Below, one piece after another: positions 52,470 through 64,000 of a DNA stretch of 64,000 bases. Both the position numbers and the translations under genes were made by a program. Source of the DNA: Lineus longissimus (Eukaryota; Nemertea; Pilidiophora; Heteronemertea; Lineidae). The stretch lies in the NCBI RefSeq assembly GCF_910592395.1, contig NC_088310.1, positions 2,053,501-2,117,500 on the forward strand, given 5' to 3'. The notes under the pieces were generated by a model. It ran no database searches and was not told where the DNA came from. It saw only the letters and a list, made by a program, of their open reading frames with translations. Position 1 is the first letter of the stretch. Each line of letters opens with the position of its first letter.

Positions 52470-53553
52470 GATTGTGACCTTTTCTACTGATGAAGTTCGT
52501 TGAGAATGAAATTATTTTCCAATCATTTCCATTAAAGCATATGTCTAAGTCCTATAAAACCAACGCCAATTTATATATGTAGTGTTAGTTTATTTCCCGG
52601 CTGCTAAGCAACATAGAGACTTGAACGGTCGAAATCTCCATCACATGACCAATCGGCACAATGGATGAACTTTCGCAGCAATTTCCTTTCCTTTTCCGAG
52701 AAACAAAGAAAGGATTTTTACGGAACAAATGGCGAATAATCCATTAAAGATAAAAAGGCAAACATGAAATGAATGTTTGGTACAATGTAGAGCGAGTTGG
52801 CTCCTCCTCTTGGTAGGTTTCTTTAGTTCTAGTATACTCCTGTGAACGGTTCCGCTTTCGTCATGATAGTAGTATAAACACGCCGCAATACAATATAAGA
52901 TAATTTATGAAGATAGATTGCCTTAAAACATGCAAATAGTCGTTTTAAGCTTCTCCCCACGTCCACCGGGGGTTGGTTTGAAGAGTTTCGCTTAGCGGGT
53001 TAACTGTCCTGGAGTGTATCGGAGGACGGCCAGCTTACTAAATGACAGCCTGCAATGCCGGCCGAATCATGAGAATTCGTAACTGGCTTCGTAAGCGTTC
53101 TCGGGATTGCGTTTTTGGACGCAATCAGCAGATGGAATATGTCTGTTTGCGTTTGAATCATTATGTTTACTATCAATAACCTTCTGACACTGAACAGATT
53201 GACTAGACATGAACCCTTTTTTATAACCGATATTATCACTTATTATCAATAACAGGCAAATTTGATAAACCAGTGTCGTTACATACATGTTGATGTATAT
53301 GTATGTAAACATCGTAAAGCTGGGAATATTATAACCGGATACTTAACAATTGTTCTTCCAGGTTCTCTGACGGACGAAATCGACGCAAAGTACACGCCCC
53401 GATCGAAAACATGGCGTCGCAAACCCATTGTCCATTGCTGTCTATCGAAATTGAATATGTTCCATGCATCGAGCGACCATAAGATATTTTAGCCTTAATT
53501 GAATATTCAGAATTAGTCTTCGATTGGTGAAACTTGAGTATGATACCTCGGGG

Positions 53554-53892
53554 TCATGATCTATTATGTGCATTCTTACACAATACCGACGGGCTAATGA
53601 TGCATTTATTGGGATCTTTAATAAGGTATATGTCAGACTGGACATGATAAAAAGTGATATTGCCGACGAGTGTACATTTTATCGTATGAGCGACAACATG
53701 TGGTGTGAATGGTCTCCATGGCGATCTAACGCCGTCACCAAATTCAACTTGAAAAGCACAGTCCATTGTAAGGTCTTCTTCCAAAAGGTCACTTGCACCT
53801 GCTGCTTCAGCGCCAGAAGATGACAGAGCAAACGACACCAGTGATAGGACAACATGTTGTCGACTCCTGGTGATGATACTATACTGTGTCAT
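53554..53892 (-). CDS. Hypothetical secreted-protein ORF, 112 residues
   Basis: The ATG at 53890-53892 is followed by a leader-like segment (RQHVVLSLVSFALSSSGAEA), then LLEEDLTMDCAFQVEFGDG and a less convincing remainder. A donor-like GTGACG after TTTG (near 53725) would make the first part a phase-1 signal-peptide exon. The ATG lies 22 bp from the palindromic element at 53914. No matching downstream exons were found. Confidence 0.25.
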   Translation of the reverse strand: MTQYSIITRSRQHVVLSLVSFALSSSGAEAAGASDLLEEDLTMDCAFQVEFGDGVRSPWRPFTPHVVAHTIKCTLVGNITFYHVQSDIYLIKDPNKCIISPSVLCKNAHNRS

Positions 53893-53913
53893 TCTCAGTG
53901 CAATTCTCGTTAC

Positions 53914-54045
53914 GGGGAGTGAGTTTTCGCAAAGCCCCCAAAACGTCAACGCGAACTCCTAGCCCATTGTTCGACATATTTCTCCGGAGGTCGAACTAAG
54001 GGATAGGCATTCACGTTGGCGTTTCGGGGATTTGCGAAAACTCCC
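53914..54045. mobile_element. 132-bp imperfect palindrome, probable MITE
   Basis: The left arm GGGAGTGAGTTTTCGCAAAG pairs with the right-arm sequence ending TTTGCGAAAACTCCCT, and the pairing continues through CCCAAAACGTCAACG. A second hairpin (TTCGACATATTTC/TCCGGAGGTCGAA) forms the centre. No target duplication was recognised. Confidence 0.55.
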
Positions 54046-54130
54046 TGGTTTGCCTCCATCTTCAACTGATCTGAATTGCCTCCCGCGTATTATATCAATG
54101 ACGTCACACACATCGTCTGCTTCCTTGGTT
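54046..54130. repeat. Inverted copy of the 3' end of a LAMP-gene intron
   Basis: About 80 bp here match the reverse complement of 57875-57955 with few differences, including TATATCAATGACGTCACACA and the pyrimidine-rich run CGTCTGCTTCC. In the LAMP gene this sequence ends exactly at the acceptor of exon 57764-57872. Here the AG is replaced (GGTTTCAATG). Confidence 0.7.
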
Positions 54131-55592
54131 TCAATGATAATTCTAAGTCATATGTGCATAAAGATGTGGACGCCTGCCGTGTCTGCTATGTTCACAAAAG
54201 AATTGTTCACAGAAAACCACCACAGCCGGTAAACAGGCAACAGATTTTCAAAACATCATTGCATAGATATGATCGTCCTTTGAGCAACATCTTCGTTTGA
54301 CCACGAGTTATAGCTTTCTGATCGCTTTCCGAGATTTGTGCATCTATAGCACTACATTTGTATGCTGATAGCGTGACGCTTGTCAAAGGAAATTCTATTT
54401 GAAGGTGCGTCTTTGATTACATCAGAGTCTTTCATCAAAATGCCTTTTTACCACCAACAGCTTTCCGGAGACGAGAGAATCTCAAAGAACTGAACGAAAC
54501 TAACTGTTTATTGGATCGGTCACAAACTTTATTGATGAGATCACAAACATTTGATGTTATATAAATACGCATATACATGTACATGTGATAACGGTTAAAA
54601 TGTGTGATATTTGAAAAATAGAGAAATGAAATTAATGAAATACCAATCAGCAATGTTCAGTATAATTGCTTAGTCATTGGAGTTTTTAACCATTGTCCAT
54701 ATCGATGTAAGAGCACTGATGCCAAGGAGACTCTTATACTGAACTTCCAGCGGACGCCAGCACTGTCGATGTCAGCCAGGAGTGCTATTTCAGGGCTGGA
54801 TGATGTAGTTAGGTATGTAGTTCCAGAGGAGAAGCACTGGATTACATGGACGTCAATCTGAAGCGAGGAATCCACCATCGCGACTATCTTCCGATGGGGC
54901 TGCGACTGAGGGCTGCCCTTGCGATTGAATAACCGGATATTACTTTACGAAGTGTTGTGAAGTGTACCGTAATTCCGCTAGTGAGTCTGGCATTGATCAG
55001 TCGCAGCCAAAACTCTGGCAATGGTGGAGGCCCCACTTTTATAAAAGAGGTAGGTAATACAATGCAGAGGTATAGCAACATACATGAAATGACGCTTCAC
55101 AACCAATGAAATGCATACATGTATCTGTACTGCTAACCATACAGCCGTGGTGTCATCTGAGGAAATGCTAAAAACGACGTCGGTCACATTCACATTACTG
55201 TACGTGTCAACATAATACGACTATCACTTCAACCGTCTTAAGAATTTGCTGACTCATCACTTTATCAGCGCAGACGAATGTCAGTCATCGATTCATCAAT
55301 ACTAACTTTGAGTTTGGCCGCTTCAAAGATCTGCTGTCGCTCAGATATTGTAGACGGCAGAACTATACAGGCGTGGAGAATGTATGGTTAACAGTCCAGA
55401 CTGAGTCGAAAGACTAAACTAGACTTAACAAACATTCGGCCACAAAACATGATCAAGTATAATCTATACTTGGATTTAAGTATATTCAAAATGAGTTAAT
55501 TACATGTATAATATTGATACTTAACTCGGTGGATGAGGCATAACAATCTCCATCTCGACCTGGTAATTTCATATTGTTAGATTGTTACTAAC

Positions 55593-55669
55593 CTGTCCAA
55601 CTCACGCCCACAGCGGGTAGCCGAGCACGGCTTTCTGCAGTCGCCATCGCAGCAGGAAAGATGCGTCCA
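55593..55669 (-). CDS. Candidate cysteine-rich exon, unassigned
   Basis: Between acceptor-like TTTTTACAAG and donor AG/GTTAGT, 77 nt are open and encode a segment with five Cys in 15 residues (CCDGDCRKPCSATRC) preceded by WTHLS. It looks like a fragment of an extracellular disulfide-rich domain. No flanking exons were recognised. Confidence 0.25.
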
Positions 55670-55961
55670 CTTGTAAAAATGGAACCAAGGCCTTGAAGCT
55701 GTGAGATTATTAAGCCTTTCCTACAGAGTATATAATAATGTTGAGTATTTCGATGTTAAGAATAAAGTTGATGATTTGATCACAGACTTCTCACTTTATA
55801 CAATATTTTACAATCAATCTCTGTTCACAACATTGCTGATGAGGGCAGACTGCAGACTAGAATATGTGTACAGCCTCAGTCATAAGCAAGTAACCCCATA
55901 ACTTTTATCATGCTGCTTAAGAGAATCCCTTTAACATGCAAAGGCATATTCGGACATCTAC

Positions 55962-56110
55962 AGAGAAAATGTGTGCTCCTTAGAAGGCCAGCGGTGGCAC
56001 TAACTGAAAGAGAAGAGGAACTTCGTTTGTGTACACATCATACACCGGTTAGTTCCTCTTCTGTTAAGTAGGTAGCTCCGCTGGGATTCTAAGGAGGGCG
56101 CACGTTCTCT
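55962..56110. mobile_element. 149-bp imperfect palindrome, probable MITE
   Basis: The left arm CAGAGAAAATGTGTGCTCCT pairs with the right arm ending GGGCGCACGTTCTCTG. Pairing continues inward through CCTTAGAA, CCAGCGG and AGAAGAGGAACT. It has the size and form of a non-autonomous DNA transposon; superfamily unknown. Confidence 0.55.
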
Positions 56111-57010
56111 GAATAACAATTACAGCCATTATTTGCTTTTGACTGACACTGTACTGAATCCGCTAATAATCTAACTTTAAAGGATGATTGTAGGCTATAC
56201 GTCTGGTTTCTATCTACAAACTATACTAGATGTTTGTATATGTGCATTGTGTATATTTTGATTGTTATCTTGGAAGCAAATTATATATGGAGGAAAAACT
56301 AGAACATATCTGACAAAACAAACAGTTGATTCGGCCGCTGTTGACCTTATCGCTAAAAGACAGTGCAAACTCTACTCTCCAAATTTATTGACTGTCCCCT
56401 CACCTCACTTGCAATTGGTCTATAGCTTTCTATAGATCTAATATATTCACCCCCAGTATAAGGCCTGGTAGCCCCACCCCGCTACTAACCCCATGTATTC
56501 AAATGCCGTATTTTCGCGGAATTCGGTCATGAATAGTATTCCTAGCCGTTGGCCTTAATAAGAACTGCTTGGTGGAGCCCTTAGATTACCAACAGAGCTT
56601 GGTAGATTTTACCATCCTGCAATGAGCTACTTTCCTATTGCAATACACCCAGCCACCTAGCGGCGAAATTACCTGGCGCGCACTTCTTCGAAGCAGCCGC
56701 CTTCCTAACTCTCAAACACGGCCATGACCGCCGGCTACAGAAACAAGATACTTTCCTTCCTTCCCATACTTCAATTCTATTCTTTCCTTTAGCTTTCATT
56801 TCAAACATTTCTTCATTCTTGCCAAACACCGCTTTCCTAAAATGACCTTGACCGGGCACCTCCAAAAATACAGCTTGGTGACTGGTTGTTTTACTGCCAA
56901 TCACAGCCCCGGTGAAACAGGTACTGTCACATCTGACTGGACAGTGCGAGGTCTACGGAAATCAAGTTAGGAAAGTCGTGTTGCTCTGCCTGACCTAAGC
57001 ACCTTCTTGA

Positions 57011-60000
57011 TTACTCATCAAACGTGGTGTAAGTTGGCTTGTGGGTCCTTTTGCTGATGAGGTAGCCTAAAATGACAATTAGGATGATCCCGGCAAGGCA
57101 GCCTGCTACTGCGATTGGGACGATATTCTGTTCCGGGGACGACTTGTCTCCTTCACACAAGTGAGCTGAAGAAGGAGGAAAAAGAAATTGAGCTGCCCTG
57201 TTCGGTGAAAAGTGCAGGGTCGTTCAAGTGCCCACATTGCTGCGGGATGCGGGACATTATGATGATTATGATGATCATTACTGCATGGCACTGCTTATTC
57301 TGATGAATATAAGCAGACGATGTCTCTACACTCAGCCATACTTACACTCTGAATATCCATTCATGGGTGTGTTGACCACCTGGATCTTGACGTCGGTCAG
57401 CTTCAGTGAGACAGTGGTGTTGTGTTCCGTGACCAGGGTGAAGTCATTCCCGCTGATGCACGTGTAGGATGTGTTCAGTGGATTCTCGAAGAACAAGTCG
57501 GTCGATTTTGAACTGGCTTCGATTTCTTGTTCTGCAAGTAGCAAATTCATAACATCTGAATGCGGGAGTCCTAGCCATGAAGTGAACTGAAAAGCTAAAA
57601 CCTTTGAGCGAAACTGGCGTTAACTGTTCTCCTCTGCCACGCATTGCAGTATCACGCGTTAATGAAATACATGTATCATAATTCTCTGTACTAAGAATCA
57701 AGTCCTAGTTTTCTTCCACCTGTTGCCTCTGCAGAGGCAATGCTCATCCATATCTCTACCTACCCTTCACTGGAGACTCGAACGCAACGTTCTCACTCGT
57801 GTTGTAGCTAAAAACGAGTCTGGTTGCCGTGGTTACCAACCACTTCTCAGATTCTGAGGAAAATATGTCGGGCTGAAACCGAGGAAGCAGACGATGTGTG
57901 TGACGTCATTGATATAATACGTGGGAGGCATTTCAAATCAGTTGAAGATGCGTCCATTAGAAATGAAATGTTTGGAATTACAACTGCTGAGTGGTTGGCC
58001 CCTAATGAGCTTTTTGAAAGCCTATTTTCTTTTGGAGTTCCGGTAAATGTCATTTTATGAGATTGATTTTCAAAGTTTTGACGAAGACACGGAGTCAACG
58101 TTGTTACCAATATAGGAGGGTCTTTAAATGGTACTGCGTCGAAATTTAATACCCCATTCCGCTCTTCGATAAAGTATTCGTCGGTGATTGAAATTTGAAT
58201 CATTCGAAGCCACTGTCATCCTCCATTTAGGTGTTCAATAACCTCACAGTGTCAGACCTGACACCCAGGAGCCATCTTCTTCACCATGAATGGCGCATTC
58301 CAATCTCCCATGGCAACGACAGGTAACTATTGGTTTCGTGCCTTCTTCAAAGTGGCATTGACGCTCGCGAAACGGTTCTTTTGTTTGATGGTTAAGATAT
58401 TAGTTGACATGATGACTCTTCAGGTGACGATTATTGCCTTCATTTCAGGCAGCCCAAGCAGTAGAGGGTTTGTAAAATACGAAACATTCACTGATATCGG
58501 ATGTCGGACCGCAAAGTCGGCATTTTCAGAAAGTAATACATCGAGTTTGGGCTATTTATTGACGATTAGATCGACGATACGGATTCATGCTGATTGGATA
58601 AAGCGACCAGAAGTTTCCCTTGAAATCCATTGAATGAGTGAACACCAACGGCGTAAGAATAAAGGATTACAGAATAAACTCCTTACCTTATCGACATTTC
58701 TTTCCACAAAATATATTCTTATTGAGTATCTATCCCATGAAAGGGTTAATTCTGCTTTTGTGATGTTGGTTGACATACATGTTCCTGTGACCTTGGCTGA
58801 GGTGGGTAAGGTTATGATGGCACTCTTCATTTCAGTTGTCTGAGAAAGAAATATCAGTTCGTTACGATTGTATACCAAAATAAGTTAATCGGGCCAAATT
58901 ATTTTACATTTTGACCAAAGCACTGCTTGACCAAGGTTAAGCGAAAGGACTGCATCGTTAATTTCAAAATGGCTCACTCGACTGGTTCATGTTACGGGTG
59001 GTGTGGTGACGGGTGAGACGTTTCACTTCTATAACCTTTTTAAGCGTGATGGGTAAGGTAGTAGTGCTCGCCGAAAGATTCCACTGGAGGTGAAATTCAC
59101 CCAACTATTTGGGGGGACTAGTATACCTATGTTTGACAATAAGTATTTTCATTTCTTAATTGTAGATGACAGAGGTGTAGTATACATCTATGGCACCCTG
59201 TATCTGAACTACAGAAAAAAGGTCACTGCCGGACGCATTCTATATCATCAGCTCTCCGCGTAATGCCCACCTTCGCGTTCAAAAAAAGAGATTTCGTTGT
59301 GTTTGTTGACAGAACGCCTTCTTGCTTCCTGTCGATCTTCAAACATCCCGAGTCAAGTTTATGGCAAACATGAACTACATGTATGATATCTTGTCATCCT
59401 GCACAATACCTACGCTATTTGCTTTTCTTGATTCATATTCAACTGTAAACTGAGCCCTGAACGCCGCCTTTAAACATGGCTTATTGTTTTGGGAGAGAAC
59501 AAAACTAGGCACTGGAGGAGTTGTCGTTGTCGCCGGGGCAACGGTTGGTGTATCTGAAGAGAAAGGAAGACATCAGCAAGTGTAAACCTCGGCAACCATA
59601 CAGCTTTTTCAAGGAAATTGTACCACATGGCTCGTTGACATTTTACGCATACCTGTTCACAAAACGCATGTAGTTGGAACTGGAAGACCTTGCTAATCAT
59701 AAACAACATCTACCAGTCTAGCGTTGATGAACAATATGAGAGGGAATTGCACCATAATACCAGCCGTGCTCATCCCTTCCAAGTTTGGAAACGTTACCAA
59801 AGGAAATGACAAGGTCCGATGCGGGATGGACATTTGCTTGATCAACAAGACTATGCATTCGTTGTAGCAACGAGGCATATGATAGTTGGTGGTGCGTCTT
59901 AGACTGTGGAGCTTCTCCAGTCCCGTAAAATCAGTTCAAGACAAATCTGCACAGGAATTCTACGAGGTCTTTCCAAAATGGCACATGTATGTTTATCGTC

Positions 60001-60194
60001 TGGCCTCTAGATGCCAATTCTTCACTTTTATTTACATCATCAAACAGGAAGAGAACCCAAAGTTGACTTACTTCCTTTTGTTGATTGTTGTGGTGTATTT
60101 ACAGTGACAGCTGGAGCTGGTTTACCCGTAGTTGGTTTAGCTATCGGACTACCTGTGGCGTTACTTGAACTATTCACATTGGAAAAGAGACAAC
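57011..60194 (-). CDS. LAMP-family lysosomal membrane glycoprotein (5' exon missing)
   Basis: Exons 60072-60194, 59414-59553, 58687-58839, 57764-57872, 57346-57531 and 57011-57165 join in phases 1,0,0,1,1 to give 287 residues and a stop. A first exon with a signal peptide, ending in phase 1, should lie above 60194; I could not find it. Order: Asn/Ser/Thr/Pro-rich mucin-like hinge (SNATGSP, PATTTTPPVP), then one LAMP domain with the four expected cysteines (KPCLKAAF, VTGTC, NTSYTC, SHLCEGD). Next come a membrane helix (PIAVAGCLAGIILIVILGYLI) and a short tail, THKPTYTTFDE. LAMP proteins coat the lysosome membrane, and the tail holds a YxxPhi sorting motif (YTTF) at the usual distance from the helix. 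Several N-glycosylation sites are visible. A possible AATAAA signal is at 56384-56389. With a single LAMP domain it resembles invertebrate LAMP, or CD68/LAMP3-type members, more than two-domain LAMP1. Confidence 0.86.
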
Positions 60195-62063
60195 CTGCAA
60201 GAAGAAGGAATGGAACATCGATAAATGATTAAGAACTGCCGAATTTGTTGATGAAAAGGGCCACTGAAATCATCCCATGTTCGAGGAAGCCGTCCAGTTT
60301 GCGAGATGGCGGTGCCAACGAGAATGGGAGGGTTCTTATGTTGGGAGCTGATGACGAGGATACGTTGTCTTATCATTTACAAATCTAACAGTGTCTCTCC
60401 ATCAACGGAGAGGTCGAGCCCATTGTGCCACTGCTTCTGCTCATCGGGCAAGAGGAGACAGGGAGACACTATGAGTAGATTACCCGATACCATTGGAAGG
60501 GCTCTTGATTGAGATTGGACCGGTACAGTAGCGGGTTGGTCCATCATTCATTGAGATATATATTATTCAAATGCCGGACTCATGGAAATGGTGGTTGGTG
60601 ATGCTCAAGGTCATATCAGAAACCACAATCCTCCGTCCAAAAAACCGACAGCTCGCTGATGTTATATTTGTCTAGCGCGAGAACTTCCCTGTAAAATGAA
60701 GGACAAACGCTGCGGTATTGGTGCCCGTCCATGTTAAGCAGAATTTCTAGAAAGTAAGAAAAATGCCATGCTAACAAAGACCGATAGGCAACTCGTCATC
60801 TTAATCACATCAAGAGCGAGTAATCACTTGTGTAATAACATAAGCTAAGCAGAGGAGCAAACATCGCCTCCAAATTGACGCGAAAATCCCCATCAGCCAA
60901 GTCAGACATGTCGACAGACAGTTGCTGCCTTCGAGGTTGAGGACTGTCAGCAGCAAATGCGATGATGTAGTATACGGACAGTGATGCTGCTTTTCCAGAG
61001 TGGTCCTAGAAGGGTCTTAGCCACAAGTTTGTTTTACCGTTGAGAAAGGATGGCAATTGGCATATGTCGCCACTTCTAAACAAGACGCTATAAAACTTCG
61101 AAAATTTGTCGATAATTTTGAAAACCCAACAATGATCAAAGCCGCTATTGGTCTTTTTTCCAGCGTATCAGTTTCCCGATCCTGAATAATGTATTAATCA
61201 GTTGGTAATTTCCCCACATCTTGCCGCGATCGGATGACGGCAAATCCCGGGCGCAAATAGCCGCCAGCTATTAAGAGAATCTAACGGAACGTAAGGAGAC
61301 CAAGGCGGGATGTAATTTAATTTCTGGCGATATTAAGCGGCTCGTTTTCGTAGCAGCTGATGACAGTCAGGCGCCAGTATAGATGATGATGATGATCTAC
61401 TAAAGATAAACAGAGGCAAAGTGGTAAGAGTGCCGTGTTCAGAACCAGGATGTCACGGGGGTGACTCTCTATCATACAGGATCACTGCGTGAAGTGAATA
61501 TTGCAGTATTCCTATATAAATATACAATCCTTGACAGCAGTGGGTGTGTCCGCCTGAAAACCAGCTCAGTAATCGAATTCTTGCTCTGATAAGATTAACT
61601 TTTATTAAGATCATCGATTTCTGGGAGTAGCTTGATCAATGTGATACTTCAGCCCCTCTCCGATATAAATGTATACACATGGGGTCTATCGTGTGTCCAC
61701 TTCAGCTGTGTCCACATTTTAGATGCCATGTCACAGATGACCTTCCGATACCAGAATTCCACATTCAACGCACCTTCTCTGTTAATGTCTTGCAACCGGT
61801 GTCCAATCTCATCTCCTTCCTCTATCGACTGTCGAAATTGCTGCAATTGTGACACTACTTAATCAGCTCTCATTGTCATCAACTCTCATCACCTGTTGTC
61901 ATCCGTAAGCCTTCAATACCAGGGACGCCAGGCTGTCGACTGACCGGGGGTCTCTCACGGCGATTTGGTGCATTAGTGTCACAGGATCCCCCAATCAATG
62001 TCAGAACAACTTTACCCCCTCACATAGGCAAGTTTGACAGGCTGTCTTACTCAATGTAGAAGT

Positions 62064-62570
62064 ACCACTACCCCTCCCCCATCCACCTCTCCATCTATCA
62101 GTCAATTACTATCCATCACCGAGTTAATGGTTTGTCAATCACCATTGCTGTAGGTTACTATAGCCTCTGGAGGAGCTGATCAGAAGTGGGTTGCTTATCG
62201 ATCAGGTTCAATAAATCACTGGGAGTATTCCCAGCTGGCCGATGACGACGATGGAAATATATGGTCAGATACTACACGAGTCTTGAGAGGATTCTGAGAC
62301 AGATTCTTCTACGTTTCTTTTAAGATTGGAGTCCTCAGCCAAATAGCGTACCATCTAAAGTGGGTCGTCTGTCCCTGTCTTCCAAACGGACGCTTCTAAG
62401 ATGGAATCGGATGCTTCAGGCGTGTGAAATGTGATGATCAAGTACCACCTCATACCCTGTCCACCTCTCCATCTATCAATCAACTGTATCGTTAGCCTGT
62501 CACCATGTCAATTGCGATAGTTATCAGGCGCTTAGGGAACTAACTGATCAGGAATGGATTGTTAGTTGAT
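62064..62570. repeat. Imperfect direct duplication (about 62064-62195 and 62439-62570)
   Basis: Both copies begin AAGTACCAC, share CCACCTCTCCATCTATCA and end near CTGATCAG. The offset is about 375 bp. Non-coding as far as I can see. Confidence 0.6.
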
Positions 62571-62660
62571 CACTGATGTCAATATCCGCTGCTGTTCCAA
62601 TGGCGATGCGAAATTACATGGTCACTTCACGATTCTTAGCCACATTCTTGCCGGGACTCC

Positions 62661-62850
62661 GGGCCAGATTCATACCAGATCCCACCGATAAACCCGAGCC
62701 AGATTCATACAAGATTCTTCTGAGAAACCCGAGCCAGATACATACAAGATTCCGAGAAACCCGAGCCAGATTCATACAATATTTCGAGAAACGCGAGCCA
62801 GATTCATACAAGATTCCGAGAAACACGAGCCAGATTTATACAAGGTTCTT
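62661..62850. repeat. 32-35-bp minisatellite, six units
   Basis: Units GAGCCAGATTCATACAAGAT plus TCCGAGAAACCC start near 62661, 62696, 62731, 62763, 62795 and 62827. Open frames here on both strands are produced by the repeat. Confidence 0.9.
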
Positions 62851-64000
62851 CCATTCCCGACCGAAGATGGAGCGAAACAGGTATAGTGTACACAGTCATG
62901 CGGCTGACCGGGTTTTTCGGCGTACTGGCGGGTACGCACGAATCGACAGCCAGAATGTCCGCAACACTGCATTAGATTTCGGAAACATCAGATGAAACGG
63001 GGAGGAGAGGGTTGAAGTGAAACAAATTGGCATCCGTGTTACTCCGTCCGGATATGCAAGAGTGATGTTGTATCGATTGTCAGCAGACGAGAGACGTAGC
63101 ACCGAGCAATGAGTAGACTAACCATGGTTGCAGCTAGCATGGATGGACCGAATGAACCGGTGAGGACAACTAGCTAGTGAGTGCGGAGATTTGCAGGGTT
63201 ATGAAACGATTCAATGGAATTGGTCCACAAGAACGTAGGCTATGATTGTTCATTGAACTCACTCCATGTTTTCGGCGGTCATACGTTGCTGATGTTTTGG
63301 CGTTTACGGTCTCTCGTCTTGCCGGGCAGTTACTCTAATCCGTCAAACCACTTGCTCCCGGCTATTGATATCATATTATGTTTTCCTTCTGGCTTCTCCA
63401 GTTGCCATGGTGACGGACATACCGTGATTAAGGCGGGAATGCCTCTCATTTTCGATGTGACCAGTCCGTGGCTATCAAGGGATGGTGACACCCCGAATGA
63501 GAGGGGAACACAGCATTGGTAAACTTACACTTACACCAAGAGAATTAAAATGCCCCACTGGCAGAAAGGTGCTCTTTCAAGAGAGAGCGCTTATCCTAGT
63601 CGTTCAACAGTTTCTTGGTTGTGAAATCAAGTGAATAGGGTCTATATCACGCATATCTACAACTCGATTTATGCGTTGCGATAATTTGCTAACAAAACGG
63701 ACACCTTGCAATTCAATGGCCAAGGGCGACAGCTAATTTGTTACAGGTCAATCGGGTCAGTGTCCAATTAAGTATGATCAGCTACTAAGGCGTGTTTAGC
63801 TCTTAGCCGTTTGCTAAACTAATTATCGGGATTCTGCCTGGCCGTCAAATGGATGGAGTGTCAACGCCAGGCTGTGATTAAGCAATGGTAATGAACGAAA
63901 ATTGCTCGTTTGCACGGAGCTTCAGTCATCTATCATTCCGTATTCAAGTTCTCTATCACTTTGCTCTCCTTACGTCTGTCAAAGTCCTTTATCCCTCTTC

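Larger units (their letters stand above)
60195..64000. other. Repeat-rich region 5' of the LAMP gene
   Basis: Should hold the LAMP first exon and promoter unless they lie beyond the window; neither was recognised. Contains the direct duplication and the 32-35-bp minisatellite. A minus-strand open segment at 61649-61855 (with EFWYRKVICDMASKMW) reads like protein but has no ATG and no assigned family. Confidence 0.45.

Noticed and set aside
62661-62850. CRISPR-like array with 32-35-bp spacing
   Set aside because: Units are contiguous degenerate tandem copies without unique spacers, in a eukaryotic genome.

Overview
This window is eukaryotic genomic DNA, most likely from a marine invertebrate. 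Coding sequence is split into short exons with GT-AG (and one GC-AG) introns. There is no operon structure. Introns and intergenic DNA are full of MITE-like inverted repeats, minisatellites, a long CAA microsatellite and the palindrome TACATGTA. A lancelet (Branchiostoma) is my best guess for the organism, but it rests on general character only; a mollusc or other invertebrate is not excluded. All well supported protein genes lie on the minus strand, so transcription runs from high to low coordinates.

Layout. (1) About 2.5-15.8 kb: three tandem calmodulin-like genes with four EF-hands each. Two of them (and tentatively the third) have an exon 1 that ends exactly at the start codon, followed by a short exon 2, a 144-nt exon and a 246-249-nt exon; for the first gene a 26-nt terminal exon was also found. 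This is the classic calmodulin intron layout. (2) About 17.5-30.9 kb: a MOLO1-like (TPM-type domain) single-pass membrane protein gene with two candidate first coding exons and an antisense tRNA-Ala-like gene in an intron. (3) About 31-43.6 kb: mostly non-coding, with MITEs, the CAA repeat and one isolated coding-like exon. (4) 43.6-46.8 kb and 49.2-52.5 kb: two more MOLO1-like genes with the same intron phases as the first. (5) 52.5-57 kb: inverted-repeat elements and a few unassigned coding-like pieces. (6) 57.0-60.2 kb: a LAMP-family lysosomal membrane glycoprotein gene whose first (signal peptide) exon was not found. (7) 60.2-64 kb: repeats, with no firm gene.

The main biological content is two local gene-family expansions: calmodulin-like Ca2+ sensors, and MOLO1-like secreted/transmembrane proteins with strongly divergent cytoplasmic tails. 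A functional link between the families is not shown by the sequence; they may simply be neighbours. Exon boundaries were read by eye from splice consensus and reading-frame continuity, without transcript data.
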